The notes beneath the pieces were generated by a model. The model saw nothing but the letters and a program-made list of their open reading frames with translations. It ran no database searches and was not told the origin of the DNA. Shown here piece by piece: positions 17,803 to 25,677 of a stretch of DNA of 64,000 nt. Position 1 is the stretch's first letter, and every line of letters begins with the position of its first letter. A program made the translations under genes and the position numbers. Source of the DNA: WLJO01 sp945889085 (GTDB lineage Bacteria; Actinomycetota; Acidimicrobiia; Acidimicrobiales; Ilumatobacteraceae); contig CAMDBM010000005.1 of assembly GCA_945889085.1 (NCBI GenBank), positions 14,661 to 78,660 on the forward strand, read 5' to 3'.

Positions 17803-19950
17803 GTGCAGCAGTTCTTCAGTTACACGGTAAGCGGAATGGGCACGGCGGCGATCTATGCCATCGCCGCTGCCGGCCTCGTGCTGACCTATACCACCACCGG
17901 GGTCTTCAACTTTGCTCACGGCGCAACGAGCATGCTCGGAGCGTTCACCTACTGGCAGATGCGCTTCGCCTGGCATCTGCCGGCACCGGTTGCGCTCGTC
18001 CTGTGTCTCGGTGTGCTTGCGCCACTGTTCGGCATGCTGCTCGAGCGCGGTGTGATGCGATATCTCGACGGCACGAGCGAGACCACCAAGGTGGTCACCA
18101 CCATCAGCCTGATGCTCGGTCTGCTCGGACTGTCGCTGTGGATCTGGAACCCGTCTGCATCGAGACCGTTCCCGCGCTTCTGGGAGGGCGAGGTCCTCAC
18201 CGTCGGAGGCGTGCGGATCCCATACCACGTCGTTGCGACGCTCGCGATCACCGGGTTCGTGGCGATCGTCCTCTGGCTCATGCTCAAGCGCACCCGGTTC
18301 GGCGTCTCGATGCGCGCCGTGGTCGACGACCGGTCGCTGGTGGCACTGAACGGCGCACGCCCTCACGTCATCTCGATGGCCTCGTGGTCGGTCGGTACGG
18401 TGCTCGCCGCGATGGCCGGGGTGCTGATCGCGCCCTCGCTCAAACTGTCTGCCCTCCCGCTCACGCTGCTCGTGGTGAACGCGTACGCCGCGGCGGTCAT
18501 GGGGAAGCTGAAGAGCCTTCCGCTCACGTTCGTCGGCGCGCTGGTTCTCGGACTCGGCACCGAGTACCTACGCGGGTACCAGGGCTCGCTGCGCATCTCG
18601 CAGAAGCTCATGCCCGGATTCCTCGCGTCGGTCCCCGTAGTGATCCTGCTCGTCGTGCTCGTGGTAGGGCGCTCGCCCCTCCGAGGCCAGACCATCACCC
18701 GCGTTCGCGAGACCGTGCAGCGCCCCACCTGGGCGGGCTCGACGGGCATGGGTGCCGGGATCGTGCTCATTGCCGCACTGCTCAGCGACGTGCTTCCCCG
18801 CACGGACCTGTTCACGCTCGGGCGCATCTGGGGCCTCGGCATCATCGCGCTCTCGCTCATCCCGGTCGTCGGTTTCGGCGGGCACCTGTCCCTCTGCCAG
18901 ATGAGTTTCGCCGGCGTGGGCATGGTGATGGTCCAGCACCTCGGCGGTGGTGGGAGCCCGCTCGCGCTGATCGCTGCTGCTGCGGTGCCCGCAGTACTCG
19001 GGATGATCGTGGCGATCCCGTCGTTCCGTCTCTCGGGGATCTACTTCGCGCTGTCGACCGCTGCGTTCGCGGTGCTCATGGACCGCTGGATCTTTCTGCT
19101 GCCGCGGTTCCGTTTCCTCGGCATGGACTGGGACATTTTCAACGGCGGGAGCCTCGATCTCCGGCGCACGCGCTTCTTCGGGCTCTCCACGGAGGGGAAC
19201 CGCGCATTCTTCGTCTACGGGGCAGTGGCCTTTGCGCTCGTCAGCGTTGCGGTCGTCGCAATCCGCCGCAGCAACTACGGCCAGCGGCTCATTGCGCTGA
19301 AGGACAGCCCCGCAGCGTGTGCAACCCTCGGCATGAACATCAAGGTCGCGAAGCTCGGTGTGTTCGCCGTGTCGGCGGGGCTGGCGGGCCTCGGCGGCGC
19401 CCTCTACGGCCAGGGCATGCAGTCCGCCACCACCGAGTCGGTGCAGTTCCTCAGCAGCCTCACGCTGCTCATGGTGATGGTCGTTGCCGGCCTCAACTCC
19501 CCGGGTGCGGCGCTGTTCGCGGGTGTGTTCCTCGGATTCGGGCTGAACAACGTGATCTTCGGCAAGTTGGCCGACCTCGTCCCGGACCGCCTTGGGTGGG
19601 CGGAGGGCTTCTTTGACAAGATGGGCACCAACACGCTCATCGTCGTGGGGCTCGCCGGTCTGTCGCTCGGGCGTCACCCAGACGGATTCGTGGCAACACG
19701 ACTCCGACCCCGCTGGGACCAGATCCTCGCCCGCCCGCACGCGCTGCTGGGTATCGGCGGCACGCTCGGCGTGGCGTACACGGCTCGCGTTTCCGGCCTC
19801 ATCGGCAACTGGCCGTTCGCGATCGTGACGCTTGTCGTGCTCGTATTCGTACCACGCGTCATCATCCCGAAGGTTCCCGGCGCGAACGCCAGAGACCTCT
19901 CGGGCGATCCGGAGGAGGTGATGATCCGTGCGAGTGCTCGAGGCCACTGA
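17803..19950 (+). CDS. Fused LivH-LivM permease of a branched-chain amino-acid-type ABC importer
   Basis: A 715-residue membrane protein joining two permeases that are usually separate. Residues 1-290 match LivH: GMGTAAIYAIAAAGLVLTYT, FNFAHGATSMLGAF and RAVVDDRSLVALNGARP, the EAA-like loop. Residues 320-660 match LivM: LGIIALSLIPVVGFGGHLSL, SGIYFALSTAAFAVLMDRW and LIALKDSPAACATLGMN, the second coupling loop. About 16-18 membrane helices are expected. The GTG start at 17803 is preceded by AGGAG at 17792-17796. The first ATPase gene overlaps the 3' end by 23 bases, so the four genes form one operon. Confidence 0.9.
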   Translation: MQQFFSYTVSGMGTAAIYAIAAAGLVLTYTTTGVFNFAHGATSMLGAFTYWQMRFAWHLPAPVALVLCLGVLAPLFGMLLERGVMRYLDGTSETTKVVTTISLMLGLLGLSLWIWNPSASRPFPRFWEGEVLTVGGVRIPYHVVATLAITGFVAIVLWLMLKRTRFGVSMRAVVDDRSLVALNGARPHVISMASWSVGTVLAAMAGVLIAPSLKLSALPLTLLVVNAYAAAVMGKLKSLPLTFVGALVLGLGTEYLRGYQGSLRISQKLMPGFLASVPVVILLVVLVVGRSPLRGQTITRVRETVQRPTWAGSTGMGAGIVLIAALLSDVLPRTDLFTLGRIWGLGIIALSLIPVVGFGGHLSLCQMSFAGVGMVMVQHLGGGGSPLALIAAAAVPAVLGMIVAIPSFRLSGIYFALSTAAFAVLMDRWIFLLPRFRFLGMDWDIFNGGSLDLRRTRFFGLSTEGNRAFFVYGAVAFALVSVAVVAIRRSNYGQRLIALKDSPAACATLGMNIKVAKLGVFAVSAGLAGLGGALYGQGMQSATTESVQFLSSLTLLMVMVVAGLNSPGAALFAGVFLGFGLNNVIFGKLADLVPDRLGWAEGFFDKMGTNTLIVVGLAGLSLGRHPDGFVATRLRPRWDQILARPHALLGIGGTLGVAYTARVSGLIGNWPFAIVTLVVLVFVPRVIIPKVPGANARDLSGDPEEVMIRASARGH

Positions 19951-20662
19951 CGTCAGCGTTCGCTTCGGTGGGATCACAGCGCTCGACGGTGCGTCGCTCG
20001 CGGTGGAGCCCGGCGGGATCACCGGGCTCATCGGCCCGAACGGGGCTGGTAAGACCACCATGTTCGACGTGCTCACCGGGCTCACGCCGGTGGATTCGGG
20101 CAGGGTGGTGGTCGACGGTCGCAACGTCACACGGGTCGCCCCGCACCGCCGTGCACGGCTCGGGGTTGCGCGGACCTTCCAGCGCCTCGAGCTGTTCGGT
20201 GGGCTCACGGTGCTCGAGAACGTCGAATGTGCGGCGGGGATGGCGCTCGGGGTCCGTGGGCGGGCTGCCGCAGCTCGACGGATTGCCGGTCCGCTCGTTG
20301 CACGTGTTGGCCTCGGGCCCGTCGCCCATGTTCGCGCCGGGCTCCTGCCCACCGGGCAGGCCCGTCTGGTGGAGGTTGCACGCGCACTCGCTACCCATCC
20401 GAAGGTGCTCCTGCTCGACGAACCTGCGTCGGGTCAGAGCGACACCGAGCGCGAGCAGTTCGCCCGGCTCCTCCGGGAGCTCGCCCAGGACGGCCTCGGC
20501 ATCCTGCTCGTCGAGCACGACATGGACCTCGTGATGTCGGTGTGCGAGTACCTCGTCGTGCTGAACTTCGGCAGGGTGATCGCTGCCGGGAGCCCGGCCG
20601 ATGTGCGTCGCGATCCCTCAGTCATGTCGGCCTATCTCGGGAGCGGGGCGCCTCATGGGTGA
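19928..20662 (+). CDS. LivG-like ABC importer ATPase
   Basis: A 244-residue ATP-binding protein. Walker A is GPNGAGKTT, the Q-loop follows at ARTFQRLELF, the signature is LPTGQ (LivG proteins commonly have LxYGQ here), Walker B is VLLLDEPASG and the switch histidine is in LLVEHDMDLV. The insert between the Q-loop and signature is shorter than in E. coli LivG. It begins at a GTG inside the permease gene and its stop overlaps the next ATPase start, showing tight translational coupling. It should energise import with its LivF partner. Confidence 0.92.
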   Translation: MRVLEATDVSVRFGGITALDGASLAVEPGGITGLIGPNGAGKTTMFDVLTGLTPVDSGRVVVDGRNVTRVAPHRRARLGVARTFQRLELFGGLTVLENVECAAGMALGVRGRAAAARRIAGPLVARVGLGPVAHVRAGLLPTGQARLVEVARALATHPKVLLLDEPASGQSDTEREQFARLLRELAQDGLGILLVEHDMDLVMSVCEYLVVLNFGRVIAAGSPADVRRDPSVMSAYLGSGAPHG

Positions 20663-21356
20663 CATGGCGCTGGAGCTAAACGGTGTGCGCGCCAGGTATG
20701 GCTCCGTCGAGGTTCTCCACGAGGTGGATCTCTCGCTGCGGCGCGGATCGGTCCTCGTCGTCCTCGGCTCGAACGGCGCCGGGAAGTCCACCCTGCTCAG
20801 GGTGACGGCTGGTCTGCACCCGATCGCGAGCGGATCGATCCGCCTCGACGGGCGCAACATCGTCGGTTGGTCGCCGGACAGGCTCGCCCGTCGCGGCGTG
20901 TGCCTGATCCCCGAGGGCCGCGGCGTGTTTCCCCACCGCACCGTGCGGGAGAATCTTTGGATGGCGACGCACCTCGGCGTCACCCGCAGGGATGCCGAGG
21001 CCATTGCGTTCGAGCGGTTCGCCCGGTTGGGCGACCGCCCGAACCAGCTTGCCGGAACGCTGTCGGGTGGTGAGCAGCAGATGCTCGCGCTTGCCCGTGC
21101 AGTGATCACCAAGCCATCGGTGCTGATGGTGGACGAACTCTCAATGGGACTCGCCCCGCGGTTGGTCGACTCGCTGTACGAATCCGTCCGCCAGATCGCT
21201 GCAGACGGAGTGTCCGTGCTGCTCGTGGAACAATTCGCGAGAGCCGTGCTCGGTATGGCCGATCGTGCCGCGATCATGGTGTCCGGGCGCGTAGTGCTCC
21301 AGGGCACACCGGCCGACGTAGAGGCACACCTTTCCTCGGCCTATCTCGGCGGATGA
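20655..21356 (+). CDS. LivF-like ABC importer ATPase
   Basis: A 233-residue ATP-binding protein and the second ATPase of the importer. Walker A is GSNGAGKST, the signature is LSGGEQQMLALARA, Walker B is VLMVDELSMGL and the switch region is LLVEQFARAVL. The His-to-Gln change at the switch (EQ in place of EH) is normal for LivF. The ATG at 20655 overlaps the LivG stop by eight bases; an ATG at 20664 is an alternative. It ends the importer operon, 19 bases before the acyl-CoA dehydrogenase start, which has its own -10 box. Confidence 0.92.
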   Translation: MGDMALELNGVRARYGSVEVLHEVDLSLRRGSVLVVLGSNGAGKSTLLRVTAGLHPIASGSIRLDGRNIVGWSPDRLARRGVCLIPEGRGVFPHRTVRENLWMATHLGVTRRDAEAIAFERFARLGDRPNQLAGTLSGGEQQMLALARAVITKPSVLMVDELSMGLAPRLVDSLYESVRQIAADGVSVLLVEQFARAVLGMADRAAIMVSGRVVLQGTPADVEAHLSSAYLGG

Positions 21357-21362
21357 CCGCCC

Positions 21363-21368
21363 TACAGT
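21363..21368 (+). promoter_or_regulatory. Leaderless -10 box TACAGT
   Basis: TACAGT ends seven bases before the ATG at 21376. The same CCTACAGTGA string precedes the acyl-CoA dehydrogenase at 63600, with identical spacing. Confidence 0.5.
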
Positions 21369-21375
21369 GAGGGGC

Positions 21376-22527
21376 ATGGACTTTCGTGAAACCGACGAAA
21401 TAGGACTGCTCCGCGAGGCCGTGGCGGGTATTGCCGGCAAGTACGGGCACTCGTACTACGTGCAGCAGTCACGAGCCAAGGAGCCGACAACCGCGCTCTG
21501 GGACGAGCTCTCCGCCGGCGGTTTCATGGGGGTCAACCTCCCCGAGGCATTCGGCGGTGGTGGGGGAGGCATGACCGAACTCGCCGTGGTGTGCGAGGAG
21601 GTTGCTGCAGTCGGCTGCCCGATGCTGCTTATGCTCGTGTCACCGGCAATCTGCGGGTCGATCATCGCCAAGTTCGGCACCACCGAGCAGCAACAGCGCT
21701 GGCTGCCTGGCCTATCCGCCGGCCGCAAAATGGTGTTCGCCATCACCGAACCCGATGCCGGTTCGAACAGCCACAGCATCAGTACCACGGCCACCCGCCA
21801 TGGAGACGGGTACCGGATCAACGGGCAGAAGTACTACATCTCGGGTGTGGACGAGGCAGATGCTGTCCTCGTCGTCACCCGCACCGGGATCGACGAGCGC
21901 ACCGGCCGCGGCCAGATGAGCCTGTTCGTCGTGGACACCGATGCACCCGGTCTCACCAAAGAGACCATCGACATGCAGATCCTCGAGCCCGAGAAGCAAT
22001 TCACGGTGTACTTCGACGACGTCGAGGTCGGCCCGGACCGTCTCCTCGGCGTCGAGGGCGAGGGGCTCCGGCCATTGTTCGCCGGACTCAACCCCGAACG
22101 GATCCTCACGGCAGCGATCGTCAACGGCATCGCCCGATACGCGCTCGACAAGGCAGCGGACTATGCACGCGAGCGCAACGTCTGGGGTGTGCCGATCGGC
22201 GCGCATCAGGGCCTCGCCCACCCGCTCGCCAAGGCCAAGGTTGATGTTGAGCTCGCGCGGCTCATGACAGCCAAGGCGTGCTGGGAGTACGACAACGATC
22301 TGGACGCTGCGGAGTCCTCCAACATGGCCAAGCTCGCTGCAACCGATGCGAGCCTCGCTGCGCTCGACCAGGCCATCCAGATCCACGGCGGCAACGGCAT
22401 GGCCACGGACTACGGCCTTGCGACGCTGTGGGGCATGACGCGCCTGCTGCGTATCGCTCCGGTCAGCCGCGAGATGATCCTCAACTTCGTGTCCCAGCAC
22501 TCGCTCGGGCTGCCGCGCTCGTACTGA
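21376..22527 (+). CDS. Acyl-CoA dehydrogenase
   Basis: A 383-residue FAD enzyme that introduces an alpha-beta double bond into an acyl-CoA. Family motifs are FAITEPDAGSN (FAD/substrate loop), YRINGQKYYISGVDEAD, and LDQAIQIHGGNGM near the C terminus. The canonical catalytic YEGT motif is replaced by IAPVSREMI, so the base must lie elsewhere or the substrate class differs. This IAPxSxE ending is shared with the enzyme at 62303-63469. The substrate is unknown. The ATG at 21376 is preferred to GTG 21367, because TACAGT lies seven bases upstream and GAGGGG fills the gap. Confidence 0.9.
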   Translation: MDFRETDEIGLLREAVAGIAGKYGHSYYVQQSRAKEPTTALWDELSAGGFMGVNLPEAFGGGGGGMTELAVVCEEVAAVGCPMLLMLVSPAICGSIIAKFGTTEQQQRWLPGLSAGRKMVFAITEPDAGSNSHSISTTATRHGDGYRINGQKYYISGVDEADAVLVVTRTGIDERTGRGQMSLFVVDTDAPGLTKETIDMQILEPEKQFTVYFDDVEVGPDRLLGVEGEGLRPLFAGLNPERILTAAIVNGIARYALDKAADYARERNVWGVPIGAHQGLAHPLAKAKVDVELARLMTAKACWEYDNDLDAAESSNMAKLAATDASLAALDQAIQIHGGNGMATDYGLATLWGMTRLLRIAPVSREMILNFVSQHSLGLPRSY

Positions 22528-22566
22528 TCCTTCCCGTTCCCCACACCGATCAAGGGGCCCCTCGCC

Positions 22567-23118
22567 ATGCCGTTCCATGTCCTTGCGCTCACCGGGAGCC
22601 TTCGTTCCGGATCGTCGAACACGGGCCTGATCATGATGGCCAAGCGGCTCGCACCCAGTGGTCTGCAGGTGCAGTTCTACCCCGACATTGCTCACCTGCC
22701 GTTCTACAACGCTGATCTCGACCAGCCGGGGGTGGAGCCCGAATCGGTGGTGGCGTTCCGCGCCGCCGTTCGCGAAACGGATGCGGTGCTTCTCGCCACC
22801 CCCGAGTACAACGGACACCTTCCAGCAGTCCTGAAGAACGCGTTCGATTGGGTCTCCAAGCCGAACGGCGCGCACGCCCTCACCGGCAAGGTGATCACCT
22901 CGATGTCCTCGGCCGGTGGCGGTGGCGGTGGTGCTGTGCTCCAGTACCTCAACACGGTGCTGCCGTACTTCGGCAACACCGTCGTTGTCGAGCCCACGAT
23001 CGAGCTGCGCAAGGGGGCTGCGTACGTGACCGTCGAGGGGTTGAGTACCGATGACAAGGTGGAGGCGCTGGTGGGTGAGCGCCTCGCCAACCTGTTAGCG
23101 GCGCTCGAAGCGCGGTAG
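22567..23118 (+). CDS. NADPH-dependent FMN reductase family flavoprotein
   Basis: A 183-residue flavodoxin-fold protein. ALTGSLRSGSSNTGL is the phosphate-binding loop for FMN, LATPEYNGHLPAVLKNAFDW is the conserved central signature (PEYNG), and SSAGGGGGGAVL the third loop, with an unusual run of six Gly. Family members reduce FMN, quinones, chromate or azo dyes with NAD(P)H. It may supply reduced flavin to the monooxygenases in the region, though no partner is adjacent. It is 39 bases downstream of the dehydrogenase. Its 3' end overlaps the convergent crotonase gene by 24 bases. Confidence 0.88.
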   Translation: MPFHVLALTGSLRSGSSNTGLIMMAKRLAPSGLQVQFYPDIAHLPFYNADLDQPGVEPESVVAFRAAVRETDAVLLATPEYNGHLPAVLKNAFDWVSKPNGAHALTGKVITSMSSAGGGGGGAVLQYLNTVLPYFGNTVVVEPTIELRKGAAYVTVEGLSTDDKVEALVGERLANLLAALEAR

Positions 23119-23892
23119 CCGCCGCTCGCCCATCGCGCGCACGCCCTCGGCGAAGTCCGCAGTCTGGGTGAGCCGGTCCTGTTCGGCCTTCTCGCGGTCG
23201 GTTGCCGCGCGGATGCGACCGGCGAGGTCGCCGCGCATGGTCTGGCGGATCGATTCCACCGCCAGCGGAGCCGAGGAAGCGATCTCGACGGCCAGTCGGT
23301 GTGCCTCGTCGTCCACCTCGACGAGCGGCACGAGCCGGTCGAGCAGACCGATCCGCAGGGCCTCCTCGCCGCCGAGCCGTGCACCGGTGTACAGCATCTC
23401 GATGGAGCGCTGGTGGCCGATGACCTGTGGCAGCGTGACGCTCAGCCCGAAGCCTTGGTGGAACCCGAGGCGGGCGAAGTTGGCGGTCATCCGTGTCTCG
23501 GGGGAGCCGATGCGGAAGTCGGCCGACATGGCGAGCCCGAGACCGCCGCCCACGGCCGCGCCGCGTACGGCCGCCACGACCGGTGTGCGCGCCGCAAAGA
23601 TGCGTACTGCCTCGTCGTACAGGTGTGTCGCCGGAGCAACCTCACCCGGCTCGGCCCGACGTGCGAGTGCTGCGCCTGCGCAGAAGTTCTTTCCCTCTGC
23701 TGCGAGGACGATGCAGCGACACCGTGTGTCGGCGTCGATCGCCTCGTACGCATCGGCGATCGACGCGATGAGCGCATGGTCGAAGTAGTTATCCGGCGGG
23801 CGGTGGACGGTGACTGTTGCAACGAGGTCGTCTCCCACCACGACCGACACGTCCCCGTACCGGTCCTGCAGCGGTGAGGTGGATCCGCCCAC
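23095..23892 (-). CDS. Enoyl-CoA hydratase/isomerase (crotonase family)
   Basis: A 265-residue crotonase-fold enzyme. The oxyanion-hole strands are AAEGKNFCAGAALARR and AAVRGAAVGGGLGLAMSADF. The first catalytic Glu position (usually in the A-x-x-G-x-G-x-E helix following GMA) reads near FGLSVTLPQVIG, where no obvious Glu is seen, so hydratase activity is not assured and another crotonase reaction is possible. The start is taken as GTG 23892, six bases after the thiolase stop, in a thiolase-crotonase operon. The longer reading to 24069 lies inside the thiolase gene and is rejected. The 3' ends of this gene and the FMN reductase overlap by 24 bases. Confidence 0.85.
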   Translation of the reverse strand: MGGSTSPLQDRYGDVSVVVGDDLVATVTVHRPPDNYFDHALIASIADAYEAIDADTRCRCIVLAAEGKNFCAGAALARRAEPGEVAPATHLYDEAVRIFAARTPVVAAVRGAAVGGGLGLAMSADFRIGSPETRMTANFARLGFHQGFGLSVTLPQVIGHQRSIEMLYTGARLGGEEALRIGLLDRLVPLVEVDDEAHRLAVEIASSAPLAVESIRQTMRGDLAGRIRAATDREKAEQDRLTQTADFAEGVRAMGERRLPRFERR

Positions 23893-23897
23893 GAGCG

Positions 23898-25124
23898 TCA
23901 GACCCGTTCGATGATGGTGGCAGTTGCCATACCGCCACCGGTGCACATCGTGATGAGTGCCGTCTGCTTGTCGCTCCGCTCGAGCTCGTCGACGGCGGTC
24001 CCGATGAGCATGCCACCGGTTGCGCCGATCGGGTGGCCGAGTGCGATTGCCCCACCGTTCGTGTTGCACTTGTTCCAGTCGGCGCCGGTGTCGCGGAGGA
24101 ACCTCAGCACCACGGCGGCGAAGGCCTCGTTGACCTCGATGTGGTCGATGTCGTCGATGGTCATGCCGGCCTTCTTCAGGCAGCGCAGCGTTGCCGGTCC
24201 GGGGGCCGTGAGCATGATCACCGGGTCCGTGCCGGCCAGTGCCGTCATCGTGATCTTGGCCCGCGGCTTGAGGCCGTGTGCCTTGGCGTAATCGCTCGAC
24301 ACCACGAGCAGCGCGGATGCACCGTCGACGACACCGGAGGAGTTGCCCGCATGGTGCACGTGACGCAGTTCGGCCACCTGTGGGTAGGTGAGGAGGGCGG
24401 TCTGGTCCACCGTGAGGTCATTCTTGAACTTCTTGGCGCCCATCGCCTCGAACGAGGGGGTCAGCTTCGAGAGGCTTTCCAGCGTCGTGCCGGCGCGGGG
24501 GAACTCCTCGTGATCAAGGGCGAGCGTGCCGTCGTCGTGGAGGATCGGCACGAGGCTGCGGTCGAAGCGGCCCTGCGCGATCGCAGCGGCCGCACGGGTC
24601 TGGCTGTCGAACGCGATGCCGTCGCACTCCTCACGGCTGAAGCCCTCGACCGATGCGATGAGGTCGGCCGAGATCCCTTGCCCCACCATCGGGTACTGGT
24701 CGAAGAGGTGATCGTTGTTGGCGGTGAATCCGTCGACGTGCAGCGGGGCGGGGCGTGACATCGACTCGATGCCGCCGGCCACGACGATGTCCTGGAAGCC
24801 GGACAGCACACCCTGTGCAGCGAACATCACGGCCTGCTGGCCGGAGCCGCAGAAACGGTTGAGGGTGACGCCGGGGGCGTCGAGGGACCAACCGGCATCC
24901 AGCGCTGCCATGCGCGCGATGTCCATGGCGTGGTCGCCGCTGCCGGCGCCGCAACCCATGATGACGTCGTCGATCTCAGAGGTGTCGAAGCCGACTCGGT
25001 CGCGCAGTGCATTGAGCACCTGGGCGAGGATCCGCTGGGGGTGAACGTTGTGCAGGGCACCGTTTTCCTTGCCCTTGCCACGGGGCGAACGGACGGCGTC
25101 GATGATCCAGGCTTCACGAGTCAT
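23898..25124 (-). CDS. Acetyl-CoA C-acyltransferase (thiolase)
   Basis: A 408-residue thiolase that cleaves 3-ketoacyl-CoA with CoA in beta-oxidation, or runs in reverse as a condensing enzyme. The nucleophile is Cys92 (NRFCGSGQQA), followed by VAGGIESMSRP. The catalytic His is at about 364 (GGAIALGHPIGATG) and the second Cys at about 394 (TMCTGGG). All three residues are present, so it should be active. It is the first gene of an operon with the crotonase. TAGGTT at 25131-25136 ends six bases before the ATG, predicting a leaderless mRNA. The promoter region of about 30 bases is shared with the divergent selenoprotein candidate. Confidence 0.93.
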   Translation of the reverse strand: MTREAWIIDAVRSPRGKGKENGALHNVHPQRILAQVLNALRDRVGFDTSEIDDVIMGCGAGSGDHAMDIARMAALDAGWSLDAPGVTLNRFCGSGQQAVMFAAQGVLSGFQDIVVAGGIESMSRPAPLHVDGFTANNDHLFDQYPMVGQGISADLIASVEGFSREECDGIAFDSQTRAAAAIAQGRFDRSLVPILHDDGTLALDHEEFPRAGTTLESLSKLTPSFEAMGAKKFKNDLTVDQTALLTYPQVAELRHVHHAGNSSGVVDGASALLVVSSDYAKAHGLKPRAKITMTALAGTDPVIMLTAPGPATLRCLKKAGMTIDDIDHIEVNEAFAAVVLRFLRDTGADWNKCNTNGGAIALGHPIGATGGMLIGTAVDELERSDKQTALITMCTGGGMATATIIERV

Positions 25125-25130
25125 GGGTGA

Positions 25131-25148
25131 AACCTACGCCGGTAGCGT
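25131..25148. promoter_or_regulatory. Divergent leaderless promoters between thiolase and the TGA-containing redoxin gene
   Basis: On the minus strand TAGGTT (25136-25131) ends six bases before the thiolase ATG. On the plus strand TAGCGT (25143-25148) ends seven bases before the GTG at 25156. The two boxes lie only six bases apart, so both genes would start at their initiation codons and RNA polymerases would compete. Confidence 0.5.
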
Positions 25149-25155
25149 CCACCGT

Positions 25156-25677
25156 GTGAAACGCGGGTTCGGTGCTCTGGCCGTCGCAACCATCCTCGCG
25201 ATCGGCGGTATGGCATCCGGTTGTGCCAGCGACTCCGGGTCCGGCGTGGCCTCACCCGGGTCTGGCGGCAATCTGCCCGATGTTTCGGTGACGAACGTGG
25301 GCTCCGGGGAGTCTGTCGGGCTGCGATCACTGCTGCCGGGTGATCGCCCCCTGCTTGTCTGGTTCTGGGCGCCCTATTGAACGGCGTGCCGGGCGGAGGC
25401 GCCCGGGGTCGAGCAGTTCGCCCGACAGCACGAAGGTTCGGTCACCGTGATCGGACTCGGAACCCAGCAGGGACTCGAGGATGCCCGGTCCTTCTCCGAC
25501 AGTTTTGGCCCCTTCACGTTCCCGCTGCTGTGGGATGCGAGCGGTGAGTCTTGGGCCCAGATCGGCATCACGGTCCAACCAGGAGTGGCGATCTATCGGG
25601 CCGACGGGACCCTGCTCGAGAAGTGGTATGGCGGCCTCGAGCGTGCCGACGCGCTGCTCGAGCGGTTGAGCGCCTAG
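25156..25677 (+). CDS. Thioredoxin-fold lipoprotein (TlpA/DsbE type) with in-frame TGA at an active-site Cys; candidate selenoprotein
   Basis: One frame runs from GTG 25156 to TAG 25677 (173 residues) and is interrupted only by TGA at 25378-25380, codon 75. Residues 1-23 are a lipoprotein signal ending MASGC. After a Ser/Gly linker, SLLPGDRPLLVWFWAPY precedes the TGA, and TACRAEAPGVEQFARQ follows. Family members, including mycobacterial DsbE/Mpt53, read FWAPWCxxCRAEAP here. The TGA therefore falls exactly on the first Cys of CxxC and would give UxxC. The downstream part is intact: VTVIGLGTQ, FPLLWDASG and the cis-Pro strand GITVQPGVAIYRADG. A hairpin right after the TGA could be a SECIS. Expected role: extracytoplasmic thiol-disulfide or peroxide chemistry. 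Alternatives: a point-mutated pseudogene or a sequencing error. Confidence 0.72.
25378..25406 (+). promoter_or_regulatory. TGA codon plus candidate bacterial SECIS hairpin
   Basis: Eight bases after the TGA, CCGGGCG (25389-25395) pairs perfectly with CGCCCGG (25400-25406) around the loop GAGG. The loop starts 16 bases after the TGA and begins with G. As I recall, known bacterial SECIS elements have a short stem, an early loop G and a TGA-to-loop distance from the mid-teens upward, which this meets. The same bases encode the conserved CRAEAPG, so GC-rich coding constraint may explain part of the symmetry. Confidence 0.45.

Noticed and set aside
20340..20380. LivG signature LPTGQ considered as a degenerate ABC signature
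   Set aside because: LivG proteins often have LxYGQ in this place and all other motifs are intact, so this is normal family variation.
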